Part shown: piece by piece, positions 43,598 to 54,680 of the stretch | Layout of the letters: every line of letters starts with the position of its first letter | How positions within the stretch are numbered: the stretch's first letter is position 1 | Origin: Arachis hypogaea | Lineage: Eukaryota > Streptophyta > Magnoliopsida > Fabales > Fabaceae | Reading direction: 5' to 3' | Assembly: GCF_003086295.3 (NCBI RefSeq) | Contig: NC_092047.1 | Span: 117,654,449-117,718,448, forward strand | Length of the DNA: 64,000 nt | Notes under the pieces: generated by a model | What the model saw: only the letters and a program-made list of their open reading frames with translations | The model's database searches: none | Told to the model about the DNA's origin: nothing | Program-made: the position numbers and the translations under genes

Positions 43598-46500
43598 TTA
43601 CCAAATCCATCTGTCATCAACTTGAATGGTGGGGATGTGGGAGATTTTGGGCCAAAGCTGTGGGTCCTTCATCTCGCACCGTTTACCCAGCAAAGGGCTA
43701 TCACTGATGCAGAGTTGTTTTAGAGAGGTAGGCAGCTTTTCACCCTCCATATTCTCCAACTTGGGACAACGAAAAATACATAATTCATGGAGGGAGGTGA
43801 GGTGGGCAAGTCCCTTGCATTCCAACGTCTCCACACTTTGAATGCGATCCAGTGTGAGAGACTGAAGGGAGGCAGGCAACCAACCTTCCTTTGGGAGGGA
43901 CTTCACACTCTCACATTCACCCGCAATACGAAGACTAGTTAGCCCGTGAAATTGGGAATTCATGAATGCTGCAGTGCTCACTAGTTTCTCGCAGTAGCTG
44001 ATTCCAAGAAATCTGAGGCTACGGTGTGGAACCCCTGGAGCAAACAAATCGACCCTGGGGCAACCCACTAGTGAGAGACACTCTAGCTGAGGTGCTGCAA
44101 TCCATATCGTCGACACGGATTTCATACTCCCACAATGCTTGATCCATAGATATCGGAGAGACGAGAGAGAGCGTGACACCACAATACACTCCATCTTTTC
44201 ACATTTCTTGATTTGAACATGCACGAGATTTGGAAAGGAATCCAACAACGAGAAGGATGCAACTGAATCACAACTGCTACGTATGCGTAGTTCCTTAAGT
44301 GAGTGGTGTTGGCCATCCATTTGGAATTCTAATTCTCTACAACCCTGAATCATCAAGTCTCGTAGTGATGGAGGGATAGCACTCACAGGAAACCATATGT
44401 GGGAGGAACAATCTGAGATGCGTAAAGAAGTGAGGCAAGTCAGTTGCGTGTTCGTAATGGCCTCCACCACGGACCCCACTGGATGCTTTCCTGAAATTGA
44501 AAGAGTGGAAATCGCAGGAGCCTCAATCTCAAGTGATTCCAAAGAAGGTAGGTGATTCGGCAAATCTCCTCTCAACATCGGACACTTCCATATGGTAAGC
44601 TCCCTAAGTCGAGGAAATGCATTCAACTCCATTGAACGCCACTCCTTCCAGCAAGGCATTGATGAAAACCAAAGAGTTTCAAGCTTTGGAAATGGAGTCT
44701 CCAAACAAAATTCATCGTTCTGGTAAAAGTAAAACTCAGCACCCACAATTTCCACACTTTCAAAATTTAAAATTGTTAGGTGCTTCAAAGAGGGCAATTG
44801 TCCAAGTGAAGGAAGCATACAACAATTCCTGCAACCATACAGTGTTATTGTGGTGATGTTGCAGTAGGAAGAATGTCCCAACCAATCTGGAAAGGTTGTA
44901 CCCCTATAACCCCGGATTTCTAGTTCTTTCAAATTACAATGAGGTTTTAACTTGTCGAGTATATCTCTTTCTATTTGGGAATCAACTTCATTCTCATCTT
45001 CATCTGGCGACCAACTCAACTCCAAAGACCTAATGCCATCCTTGTTAGACATTCTTGCCATCGAAGCTTCACTGCTGTTCACCACATTCTCCAATTTGGC
45101 AATGGAAATTGATTGCTGTAGATTTGCAAGTGCTCCCAATTCTGTGATATTGTTTTCTTCACGCTTCCCAACAACATAGTCGCTTAAAAACTGCAAATTT
45201 TTCAACTTGCTCATACCTTTCGGCATCTCTTGCAACCGATCAGTCCCTCTAATATCAAGATGCCGCAAATTTACAAGGTCTTCCATGCCAACAGGTAGCA
45301 TTGTCAGTTGCATACAGAAACGCAACTTCAAGGTCTGCAAGTTGTACAGGTTACCCAATGACTCCGGCAATGTCACAATGTCGGTCCAAGAGAGATCCAA
45401 GTAACGCAAATGAATCAACTCACCTATTGAACCAGGGACTGACTCAAGAGGAAAGCGTTTCAACGACAAAGCTCTAAGGTACTTCAACCGTGACAACAAG
45501 ATATAAGGTGTGTTTTCCATGTTAAATGGGATCCATGGCCACAAATTGATTGCAAGAAATGTCCTTGTATGTTTTATTCTGTCACAAACCCCCAACAGTT
45601 TTGAGATTGGATAATTGCCTTTAGCATTATGGGACAAATGACGCGTTTTAATATCAACCTCAACTGCATTCTGAAGCTCTTCCGCTCTAAAATAGAATTC
45701 TCCCGCAAACATCATTGCCAAATCATGCACAAGATCATGCATCACAAAATTATTTTCCTCAGTACTATGAGGTTGCAATAATGATCTCGCAACTAATTCA
45801 TCGAAATATTCATCACCAACTTCTTCTGGGGTCTTTTTCCCAACTGGTTGTAAAAAATTCTGAGCCATCCATAACAAGATGAGCTCATCTTTATCAAATT
45901 TATAATCCTTCGGATACAATGAGCAATAAACAAAGCACTCCTTCAGACATGAAGGAAGATAGTAATAACTGATTCTTAATGCTGGAATGAGTTCGCTTTT
46001 GTCTTCAGAAAATTCCCAAATCTCGCTCTTCAATATACGATTCCAATCCTCGACATCAGAATTTCCGCGCAACAAGCCTCCTAGTGCTTGAGCTGCCAAG
46101 GGCAAGCCATGACACTTCTTTACAATATCTCTGCCAAGCTTTTCCAAAGTTGGATTCTCCATAGAGTAAGTGGAAAGACGTGCATGTTTTGAAAATATTA
46201 ACCAGCAATCTTCATCTGACAATAAGCTTAGTTCATAAGACGAAATAGTCTGTGCCGCAGAAGCCACCTTTGTACTTCTAGTAGTTATGAGAATTTTGCT
46301 CCCCTTAACCCCATTCTGAAAAGGTTTTAGAAGCCTATTCCAGCTACCATAGTTTTCATTCCATGCATCGTCCAAAACCACAAAGAACTTTCGTTTGGAT
46401 AATCTTTCCTTTAACTCATGTTGAAGTAAATTCAAATCATTCAAGTTACAAGAACTTGAAGTTATTGCCTCAATTATAGTCTTGGTGACCTTAATAACAT

Positions 46501-47158
46501 CAAACTCTTCGGACACACAAACCCAACCCTGAACATCAAAGTTCTTCTGCACTTTATTGTCATTGTAAACCAATTGGGCCAAAGTAGTCTTTCCTATTCC
46601 GCCCATGCCCACAATGGGAATCACAGATATATCATCATCCAACAACAATTTCACTATGGCCTCCTTGTCTTTTTCCCTTCCATATATATTAGATCTTTCA
46701 ACTAGAGATGTTGTGATCCTCCATGACATGTTCTCCTTAGGAATCTCTCTAAGACCAAGAGTGTCTTTTTGCTTCACAATAGACTCTATCCTCTCAATTA
46801 TTTCTTCCATCCTGTTTGCTATCTCCCTATCTTGCAAATTGAAAAAACGAGAGAAGGTACCTGGATCCTTCTGAGTGGCAGCTTTGGTGAAGACTTCATC
46901 AAGCAAGTCATCAGCAACATACATAGCATCTTTGAGACTATCGAGCCAGTCCTTGACAGCTCTCTCCTTGATCTGCTTCTGCTCAGCATCACTGAGAAAG
47001 GCTTGAACAGCATAAAGAGTAGTCTTCAACCTTTCAAGCAGTTTCTGGGTAAGCTTCTTCCCTTTGATCCAATTGGCAACTTCAGGTGAGGACATCCTGT
47101 CAAAAACAACATTAAAAATGGAAGACAGAACAGCTCCACCCACAAGTGCTGCAGCCAT
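43598..47158 (-). CDS. CC-NB-LRR disease-resistance protein, copy 4
   Basis: A 1186-residue intact frame from the ATG of MAAALVGGAV; an upstream in-frame TTG would add a spurious hydrophobic leader. Motifs in order: LKDAMYVADDLLDEV (about 75-88), P-loop GMGGIGKTT (184-192), GWVCVSEEFDV, kinase-2 VLDDAW (261-266), GSKILITTR, GLPL (350-353), CFVYCSLYPKDYKF, MHD (473-475), then LRRs ending WPKISHIPTIQVDDRWIW. It is shorter than the others: the acidic linker before the P-loop lacks about seven residues, and one LRR segment lacks the CDELSCCVPRA stretch. It is most similar to the 36343 copy through the NB-ARC and resembles the 57046 copy at the extreme C-terminus. A probable functional NLR receptor. 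Confidence 0.95.
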   Translation of the reverse strand: MAAALVGGAVLSSIFNVVFDRMSSPEVANWIKGKKLTQKLLERLKTTLYAVQAFLSDAEQKQIKERAVKDWLDSLKDAMYVADDLLDEVFTKAATQKDPGTFSRFFNLQDREIANRMEEIIERIESIVKQKDTLGLREIPKENMSWRITTSLVERSNIYGREKDKEAIVKLLLDDDISVIPIVGMGGIGKTTLAQLVYNDNKVQKNFDVQGWVCVSEEFDVIKVTKTIIEAITSSSCNLNDLNLLQHELKERLSKRKFFVVLDDAWNENYGSWNRLLKPFQNGVKGSKILITTRSTKVASAAQTISSYELSLLSDEDCWLIFSKHARLSTYSMENPTLEKLGRDIVKKCHGLPLAAQALGGLLRGNSDVEDWNRILKSEIWEFSEDKSELIPALRISYYYLPSCLKECFVYCSLYPKDYKFDKDELILLWMAQNFLQPVGKKTPEEVGDEYFDELVARSLLQPHSTEENNFVMHDLVHDLAMMFAGEFYFRAEELQNAVEVDIKTRHLSHNAKGNYPISKLLGVCDRIKHTRTFLAINLWPWIPFNMENTPYILLSRLKYLRALSLKRFPLESVPGSIGELIHLRYLDLSWTDIVTLPESLGNLYNLQTLKLRFCMQLTMLPVGMEDLVNLRHLDIRGTDRLQEMPKGMSKLKNLQFLSDYVVGKREENNITELGALANLQQSISIAKLENVVNSSEASMARMSNKDGIRSLELSWSPDEDENEVDSQIERDILDKLKPHCNLKELEIRGYRGTTFPDWLGHSSYCNITTITLYGCRNCCMLPSLGQLPSLKHLTILNFESVEIVGAEFYFYQNDEFCLETPFPKLETLWFSSMPCWKEWRSMELNAFPRLRELTIWKCPMLRGDLPNHLPSLESLEIEAPAISTLSISGKHPVGSVVEAITNTQLTCLTSLRISDCSSHIWFPVSAIPPSLRDLMIQGCRELEFQMDGQHHSLKELRIRSSCDSVASFSLLDSFPNLVHVQIKKCEKMECIVVSRSLSSLRYLWIKHCGSMKSVSTIWIAAPQLECLSLVGCPRVDLFAPGVPHRSLRFLGISYCEKLVSTAAFMNSQFHGLTSLRIAGECESVKSLPKEGWLPASLQSLTLDRIQSVETLECKGLAHLTSLHELCIFRCPKLENMEGEKLPTSLKQLCISDSPLLGKRCEMKDPQLWPKISHIPTIQVDDRWIW

Positions 47159-48772
47159 GATCTCAAGTTCAAGTGATAAGACGAGGAAAAAAAAAAAAGA
47201 AACTGAGAAAGGCAAAAGGAAATGGGTTTAGTTTGCAATAAACTCGGTCAATGTCAACAAGAGTAAGGAAACATTTGCAGGTCGTTAGTGAAGTATATTG
47301 TGGTATGCTGATATTAACCTAAAGATCATTGATCTTCAAGGCAAGTGGTTATAAAATAATTCATAGAAATTTCCCTCTTGTTGGACAAAGATATTGCCGA
47401 TGATTATTTTTTAATATAAGAGCTTGACTTCACCTACTCCGAAGACACAATGTTCCAAGTCCACTACTATATCTTAATCTAATCTAATTTTATTCTGAGA
47501 GGGTGTTTCCTTCTCATTTCTTTCTATTTTTCAGTACTCTATCCAAGAAAAACGAGCAGTGGAAACTTTTGAACAACTTTACTCACCAATAAGTGTGCCC
47601 ATTTATCTATCTTGGACCTTTATTTAAACAGTGCAATGCAAGTTTAATTGCTTAAGTTTATACTAAACTTGATGTTAGATAAAAGAGATATATCTGTGTC
47701 AGTAACAAGTTGAGACAGTTAATAGTGTGTTGCAATTTATGTTATTTGATACCAGTAAATTGGCAGCAAATTTATATGCATTTTTTTTTATCATTAGGAA
47801 ATCTTTCACTCTTCAATCTTCATTCTTTCAACTTCCTTAGTTTCTCATAATTCTTTAGTTCTACTTCTTGCTAATTTATCTCAAAATTGCCTCTTATTAT
47901 TAAATTTAACCCTTTTTTTAATAGTAGAGAAAAAACACCAATGACATGAAGGTCAAGCTAGGACAAAAGATATGAAACAATGCAAGTACTGTTAAGTATG
48001 TCAGACAAAGTAAAAAAGAGTATTCAAATATAGTGCTTACTCATGTTGTGTCTCATGAACAAAAAATGTTGACATTCATGCCTAACAAAATAAAAAGGAA
48101 TGACTATAAAGTATAAATAATAAAGTGACTTGGAAGAGGAAAATGTACAAGTGCCTTGGTGAACTGGCAAACTATAATATGAAATAGAGGATGAAATCTA
48201 GGGTATGATGCATTTTTCAGAGCTACTTATTTTCTTAATGATTCTTTGTCTGTTTTCGATAAAATAAAACAATTCAACGAATTTTTATTATTGGAAAGAA
48301 GAATATATGAGGTAGGCTGATATCTTATTAAACATAAAAACTTGACTTCACCTACTCCCATAAAAAATGGTCCATATCCAATAGGATGCTTCTGCAGGAA
48401 GTTTTTCTTCACATTTCCTTCGGTTTTTTTTATGCTCAGTTTAAAGATTTCGAAAATAAGTGTTGGAAACTTCCATCAATGTTAACCACCAATAGTTGTT
48501 CCCATTTTATTCATCTGTGCACTAAACTTGATCTTAGAGATATCTCTGCTTGTTAGTTACTCTTCTATCTTGCATGTTGCATACTGATGTTGCAAAATTA
48601 AAGAGTTAAAACTGAAACTTAGATGTTTTTTAGTATTTTTAAAACTTGTCATGATAAACTTGATTTTGATTTTAAATCATACAATGAAATTTACACTCCA
48701 TTCTGTTAACTCTTCTTTAGTTTCCAACACCTTAATCTTCATCAAGAAAATAAGATATTTACTCACACCATT
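47159..48772 (-). promoter_or_regulatory. Upstream region of CNL copy 4
   Basis: Purine/pyrimidine-rich leader, then promoter-like sequence with TTGACC and TTGACA (W-box-type words, minus strand, about 47246-47257). Two diverged copies of a spacer segment (GACTTCACCTACTCC) are seen at about 47425 and 48350. No gene is present. Confidence 0.4.
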
Positions 48773-51191
48773 TGTCACGGTCCAAAATGAACCATGACTG
48801 GCGCTGAAGAAAATAGTCCCCTAACAAGCCTAACAGATTCGAATATAAGATAAATAAGGCTACAAATATTTTTTTGATAAATTTACACTTTCTAGAATGA
48901 ATAATTACATATTTTTAATAAAAAATAAAATAAGTAAATATGGATGGATCCTGCCTGTGACATATGGAGCAGATGACGTCTAATAAGTAATAACTCAACA
49001 AAGAATAGATACCCATTGCAGATCATTACTCTTGAATAGAAAGGCTCACATAATCAAATATTTATTCCTGAAAAATATTTTTAAAAATACAGGATGAGTT
49101 TTGCAACTCAGTGACTAGACAATACATTTAAAATCGACATGAGAACATATAAACATTATCATAAAAATAATTTTATTTAGAAAATAATAATTTATATAAA
49201 TAAGTGAATCGATAAGGGAGTTCTCATACAGAAATCAAATCAAATAGTCTACACTTGGGCGGCTCCACCTCTAAGGGTAGCCTTTTCCTCTCGTGTGTTC
49301 GTACGGAATAATAGATCCAACATGTGGCCTACACGTTAGGCTAGCAACGGCCCTGAGGTATGCATCTAGGTTAACGTCATAACTGCCATTAACTACGGTT
49401 TTCTAATACAAACCTCCCAAACCAATTCAAAACATATAATTTCGAATATAACAAATTCTTCGGTCTTTCAAACATGAGGTATCAAATAAAATAAAATAAA
49501 TAAAATAATACTTTCTCATCCAAATCATAGTCAATCATATTTTCTCTATCTTAACGGATTTTAAATATATTTCACAATTTCAAAATAAGCGAGTACCAAC
49601 AAATACTTCAATGTTTCAAAAATACATATTCGAGTAAAATCAAATGTCTTAAAGTAATATAAAACTTCTTCAAGCGTACATATAATCTCATAAAAACATA
49701 TAGTCTCATGTGCATATTAAAATGAGCTTAACAATGATAAATATTTAGTTCTAATAAATCGATTATTAAAACTAATTTAAAATCCTTTGATAGTAATCTT
49801 TGTAAGTATAACTAAATTCAACGCACCATATATCAAAATAATTATGGATGTAAAACCAAACAATTATAATTATAAATGTAAAGTCTACTCACAAACGGAG
49901 AGACGAAACTCAGAGCACCAAACTAAAGGGTACGAAAGTGCGCAAATTTTGGACTGGGCAGCGGCAGCTCTGATAGGCAAGCAAAACACTGAACAGGAGC
50001 ACAACAGAACAGAAGCGACAACAGCTAAAGGCAGAGCAACGACAACAACATCAACAACTGTGGTAAAACAGTAGCAAAGACAAAACAGAACAAGCAACCA
50101 TTAACCAGGCTAGAATGGTGGTAAAACAGAACTGAAAGAGGTGCGAAACGCTTCCTACCGACATTTTCAAAGGGCAAGGGTAGTGGCGGAAGGCTCCAGT
50201 GGAGGAAGAATGGAGGATAGAGCATGGACGAGCTTTCTTCCGGCGGCGACACAGCAGCTCAGCGACGAGCTCCTTCAGTGACGACAGCAACCACCGCGAC
50301 ATCCCCAACAGTGACGGCAGCTGCACTACTCTCTCTCTCTCTGGCCATCACGTCCTCTCTCTTCCCCTCTTCTCTTCTTCCTTTCTCCATCACTCCCCCT
50401 CTCCTTCCTCTTCCTCTCTTTTTGTTTTGTCTTCTGTCCGTGGGGTTGGGGCCTTGGGGTGTATGGGATAGAATGAGTGTTAGTTTAGGGGTGAGCACGG
50501 GTCGGTTTGGTTTTATGGTAAAATTAGAACCGAATCGATCAAAATATAATTGGTTCGGTTTGATTTGGATTTGTATTTTTTTTATATGTACCCGAACCAA
50601 ACCAAACCGATTAAGAATGGATTAGTTCGGTTTTGGTAATTGGGTACCCGGTGACTTTGAAATTCATAAAAAAAATCAAATTTTTATCTTAAAATTAAAC
50701 AAGTACAATAAACATATAACATCAATAGAAATAATCCAAACATGTTAAATACTAAATACATTAAAAACTAAACTCATTAAAATCCAAACATATTAATAAT
50801 GAATAATTATTGTCTAATAGAAAAGCTATATATATTTTTTATTTTTTTATTTAATTAATATATGATCGGGTTCGTGGGTTGGTTCGGGTTCTGCACCCAT
50901 AAAACCGATACCCGAACCAATCACTAACAAAAGTCATCGGTTTGGTTTGGATTGGACCCAATTACTCGTTGGTTTCAGAACCAATTTAATTAGTTCGATT
51001 CGGGTTCGGACGGGTAATCGGGTACCCGCTACTCGTGCTCACCCCTATGTTAGGGGGTTTAATTTGGGAATTAAGGTTAGGGTTTGGTAAAAGAAATATG
51101 GGTAGTGTAGAAATTTTGATAAAATTGGAGGGTTGGATAGAAATAAAAGAAATAAAATGTAAAATGTTTTAAAAAAAATCAGGACGTTACA
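48773..51191. mobile_element. Solo LTR with nested hAT MITE
   Basis: Begins TGTCACGGTCC and ends GACGTTACA, with a 5-bp target duplication CCATT on both sides (48768-48772 and 51192-51196). No second LTR, primer-binding site or coding domain is found inside. It is therefore a solo LTR of about 1.86 kb once the MITE is removed. The TGTCAC...TTACA ends are common in Del/Tekay chromovirus LTRs; that assignment is inference. Short frames inside (49787-50625) are not supported as genes. Confidence 0.8.
50486..51047. mobile_element. hAT-type MITE
   Basis: Terminal inverted repeats TAGGGGTGAGCACG on both ends. The flanks are TGTTAGTT on the left and TGTTAGGG on the right, so an 8-bp target duplication is preserved at 6 of 8 positions. 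The interior is full of CGGGTT/AACCGA-like words on both strands and has no transposase, 562 bases. Confidence 0.75.
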
Positions 51192-51214
51192 CCATTCTGT
51201 TAACTTCGTCACTA

Positions 51215-51366
51215 AAGGTGCATTATGAACACCTAACTCCAGTTGTAAATGGGATCGAAATTGACAGTGGTATGACAGAGGTAGCTGCTTTCATAGCCAT
51301 GTTTTCGGCTACCGTTTCTTGGTGTATCTTTCGTTGTGGTTCATGAAGCTTCAATCCAGAGCATGA
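51215..51366 (+). pseudogene. ABCG half-transporter last-exon relic, copy 6
   Basis: Starts at [17 protein letters not shown], lacking the VPIFISW half of the exon. It has one base missing in GCCATGTTTTCGG (the others read GCCATGGTTTTCGG), so the frame shifts before the end. The terminal TGA and conserved 3' UTR are retained. The left part was lost near the solo-LTR insertion site. Confidence 0.78.
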
Positions 51367-52631
51367 GATCATTGATCCAAGCAAAACAAGCGCTGGATTG
51401 GAAGAAAGCGCTTAGATTTTGCATGAAGGGTGATATTGGATGAATGCTCAAATTATAAAGAGGACTACATTGATATGTTACTGTCCAAACTTGTATATAT
51501 TGATTCTGATTTAGCATGTTCACAACACCAAAATGCATGCTAGATTTTATCATAGGCACATCAATGTCTTTGAAAATGTTTATTTGTGACTGAAAGTTGT
51601 GACTAATCTAGAGGAATTAGTCAAAGTTTCAAACCGAAATTATAAGAATAGTTTGGGAAGAAGTTTAGGTCCTTCCACAATAAATTCGGATAAAAATGAA
51701 TTATTTTTCTACAATTTAACTTGGAAGGTTTACTAAGTAACCCCTCAACCAAGGACTCTCCGGCATAGCCATCAAGGCCTTGGTCACGGACTAGCCGCTA
51801 TCCCCCTTGGCATTGCCATCAAGGAATAGGACTGGGGACAAAAACATCTATGATTGAATATTCTGTTCATCAAGTGCAACTAAGGTAGCCCTTTCCATCT
51901 TACACTTAATCACACATTACTTACTGACATATGAAGTACTCAAACGAAAGGATAGACCACAAATTATACACCACAATCAGAAAGTGAAGAAACATTCATA
52001 ATTCAAACTCAGATCAAATGGGGATCTCAGTGACCATGATATCAGGTTTCTTAATGGCAGTCGCAATGACCTTGAACTTCATGAAGAACTTCCCATTATA
52101 TCTGATCACGCCTGCCATTGCTCATCAGCAGCCTCCATCTATCAGTTCTGCCTTCGGATGAGCAATGTTGAATTGAGTTCCCCATATGAGCTGCGTCCTT
52201 CAAGGGATGCCGTATAATTACCCCATGGTAGATTTCATCATCTTATCAACAGAACAAGAGAAAAAGCCGTCCATATTGTAATATCAGAATTCAGCGGCAA
52301 AAATTGAACAAATATACAAGAAAGAAGTGAGGCAATGCGGGTGCTTACATGTTCATGACACCACCGAAAATGCCACCCTTGCATATTTCAATGACCACTG
52401 AAGTTATCTCTTTGGCTCCACAGGAAAACTATATGAGAATGCAAACCACGCATGTAAGGAATGATATGACACATTAAGAGCAATAACAGCAGTGATGAGT
52501 TAGAATATACCTTTACTTTGATCCTTTAAGAAAGTTCCCTTGGTGGAGACTGGATGAGTTTTGCTGTAGATTCATCTTTACAAAATTCAAGTTACTATAG
52601 ATGAATGTAATGATAGTTGGATGAAGCCCAT
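51367..52631. other. Spacer with duplicated relics
   Basis: ABCG 3' UTR, a MAMPKG/GYFAG relic (about 51740-51840), a shortened FFMKFKVIA relic (about 52020-52110) and the HMGNS relic (about 52165-52250), all minus strand. Collinear with 34000-35700 and 24200-25400. Confidence 0.5.
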
Positions 52632-53077
52632 CAACGAGAGATGTTGTGATCCTCCATGACATGTTCTCCTTAGGAATCTCTCTAAGACCAAGAGTCTCTT
52701 TTTGCTTCACAATGGACTCTATCCTCTCCTGTTTGCTATCTCCCTATCTTGCAAATTGAGAAAACGAGAGAAGAAGGTACCTGGATCCTTCTGAGTGGCA
52801 GCTCTGGTGAAGACTTCATCCAGCAAGTCATCGGCGACATACATAGCATCTTTGAGACTATCGAGCCAGTCCTTGACAGCTCTCTCCTTGATCTGCTTCT
52901 GCTCAGCATCGATGAGAAAGGCTTGAACAGCATAAAGAGTAGTCTTCAACCTCTCAAGCAGCTTCTGGGTAAGCTTCTTCCCTTTGATCCAGTTGCAACT
53001 TCAGGTGAGGACATCCTGTCAAAAACAACATTAAAGATGGAAGACAGAACAGCTCCACCCACAAGTGCTGCAGCCAT
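52632..53077 (-). pseudogene. Truncated CNL: coiled-coil domain only
   Basis: Starts at an ATG equivalent to MAAALVGGAV (53075-53077). A single base is missing near 52996 (TTGCAAC against TTGGCAAC), shifting the frame. The LYAVQAFLIDAEQKQ and LKDAMYVADDLLDEV codons are readable in the next frame. A second lesion, a 16-base deletion near 52730, disrupts the IANRMEEIIERIES region. Homology ends at about 52635 after MSWRITTSLV, just before the NB-ARC. It is clearly dead. A TTGACT word lies upstream at 53239-53244. Confidence 0.88.
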
Positions 53078-53632
53078 GTTTCTCAAGATCAAGTGATAAG
53101 ATCAGAGGAAAATGAGAAAGGTAAAAGGAAATGGATGTAGTTTGCAGTAAACTCGGTTAATCTCAAAAAGAGTAAGGAAATAGATGCAGCAAGTGAAGTA
53201 TATTGTCCACTGATAATATTTTTTGTAGCAAAAGTAAATTGACTTGAAAAGGTTATCGGTCTTCTAGACATATTCACATAATGCTTCTTGCTTTCTTCCT
53301 CAAAACCAGTGACATGTTTGAGTGCTTTCATAAAGTGCATGGTCCACTATATACAATAGCCAATAGAGTGATATTTCCTTCAATTTTTAAGTAGATATTT
53401 TCGCTTGTGGCTTTCTTTGTTCTGTTATGGTTTTATTTCACTGTAGCCGACTAACTGCACATATTGAATCACTGTAAAAGTTTATTAAGACTTTAAGAGG
53501 CTGTTTACTAGAATTTTTCCCATATTTTTCAGCACTATGTCCAAGCATTTCCAAAACAAGTAACAAAAGTTTTTAACAACTTCACCCACCAATAATTATG
53601 ACCAACTTAATCTTAGTTAACTGTATTATGCC
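53078..53632. other. Upstream-type CNL sequence of the CC fragment
   Basis: Collinear with the 5' flanks of the intact CNLs (leader, W-box word, spacer similar to 40010-40330). No gene. Confidence 0.45.
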
Positions 53633-54680
53633 TCGTGCAAGTGTTCTATACCAACCAAGCAACCTAAGCAGCATGGTATCTATAACTGGTGACTTCTTCT
53701 CGAACCCTGCTTGAGAAACACATTCAAGATGCAGGAAAATCCAATCAAATGAAAAGCCAAATTTCAATCGTGTATTTCCAATTTCTACTTTTATTTCCAC
53801 TGTTTTTTGTTTTTTTTAAATTTCATGGGAAAACAATAGAAAAAAAAAATTCTTTAGAATATGTGAAAAAGTTTCAGATTATCCTAATCATATATAAAAA
53901 TAAGGCACAATAGCTTTTACTCTTTTTTTTATAAGAGAGACAATATTTTATCTACATTTTCTTACATTTCATGAGAAACTTCATTGTAAAAGGAGATTGT
54001 TCTGGTTTTATATCCTTATATTACACATTTCATATCAATTCACACAAGTGCATATTACTGTTAGCCTTTGTTTTCTCCTTTTTCTTCTTTCTTGCCAAAA
54101 AAAATGCATAATTATTCCTGATTCTGTTATCTCTTTCTCATGTTGTGTACTAAAAGTCTAAAATTAACACGAGCAAAGATGCAACTATAAATTTGATTGG
54201 AGGTAATTAGAAAAGCACAATAGAAATAAGGCTAGTTGGCGAAGATTTTGTTGTTGTTGTTTTCTTACGGTGATTGAACAAGTTACAGTATAAGTGTTTT
54301 GCAATATGAGGGAAAATGACATAGCTCATACCTCCATAAAATCAATGGATGATCTAAGACCTGGAAACAGTATAATTTCTTCTCTAATCTGCATATGATT
54401 TGATCTGTTACAAACTGCTTCTTTGCCTCATTCTTCTCTTCCAATTCCATGAATAAAAAAAGAAACACTTGTATAGTACATATTGTGAGATTTTAAGGAT
54501 CCTAATTTGCAAAAGAATAAAATGAGGCCATTGAAGAAGATTAGGTGGTTTACAAATTATAGAAGCACATGAGAAAAAGTTTTCAACTGTGTTATTAGTG
54601 GTACTCACTAACCCACTTTTCCATACCTTCCATGCGAATTGGCAGAAAAGAAGGAGCTTTAACATAAACATTATGCATTT
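53633..54680 (-). pseudogene. CRTISO pseudogene, copy 3
   Basis: Pieces of three carotenoid isomerase exons. The last exon (53633-53706, [16 protein letters not shown]) has its stop changed to CGA. The middle exon (54332-54446, [17 protein letters not shown]) has an extra short insertion after LEKK that shifts the frame and has lost its acceptor AG. An upstream piece at about 54605-54680 ([14 protein letters not shown]) is fused to intron sequence by a deletion. The GTPKTH and NGLYCVGD exons are missing. A non-functional passenger of the duplication. Confidence 0.82.

Noticed and set aside
49787..50625. Several short frames, including a hydrophobic Ser/Leu-rich one
   Set aside because: They overlap on both strands inside a solo LTR and run into the MITE; low-complexity CTCTCT sequence explains them.
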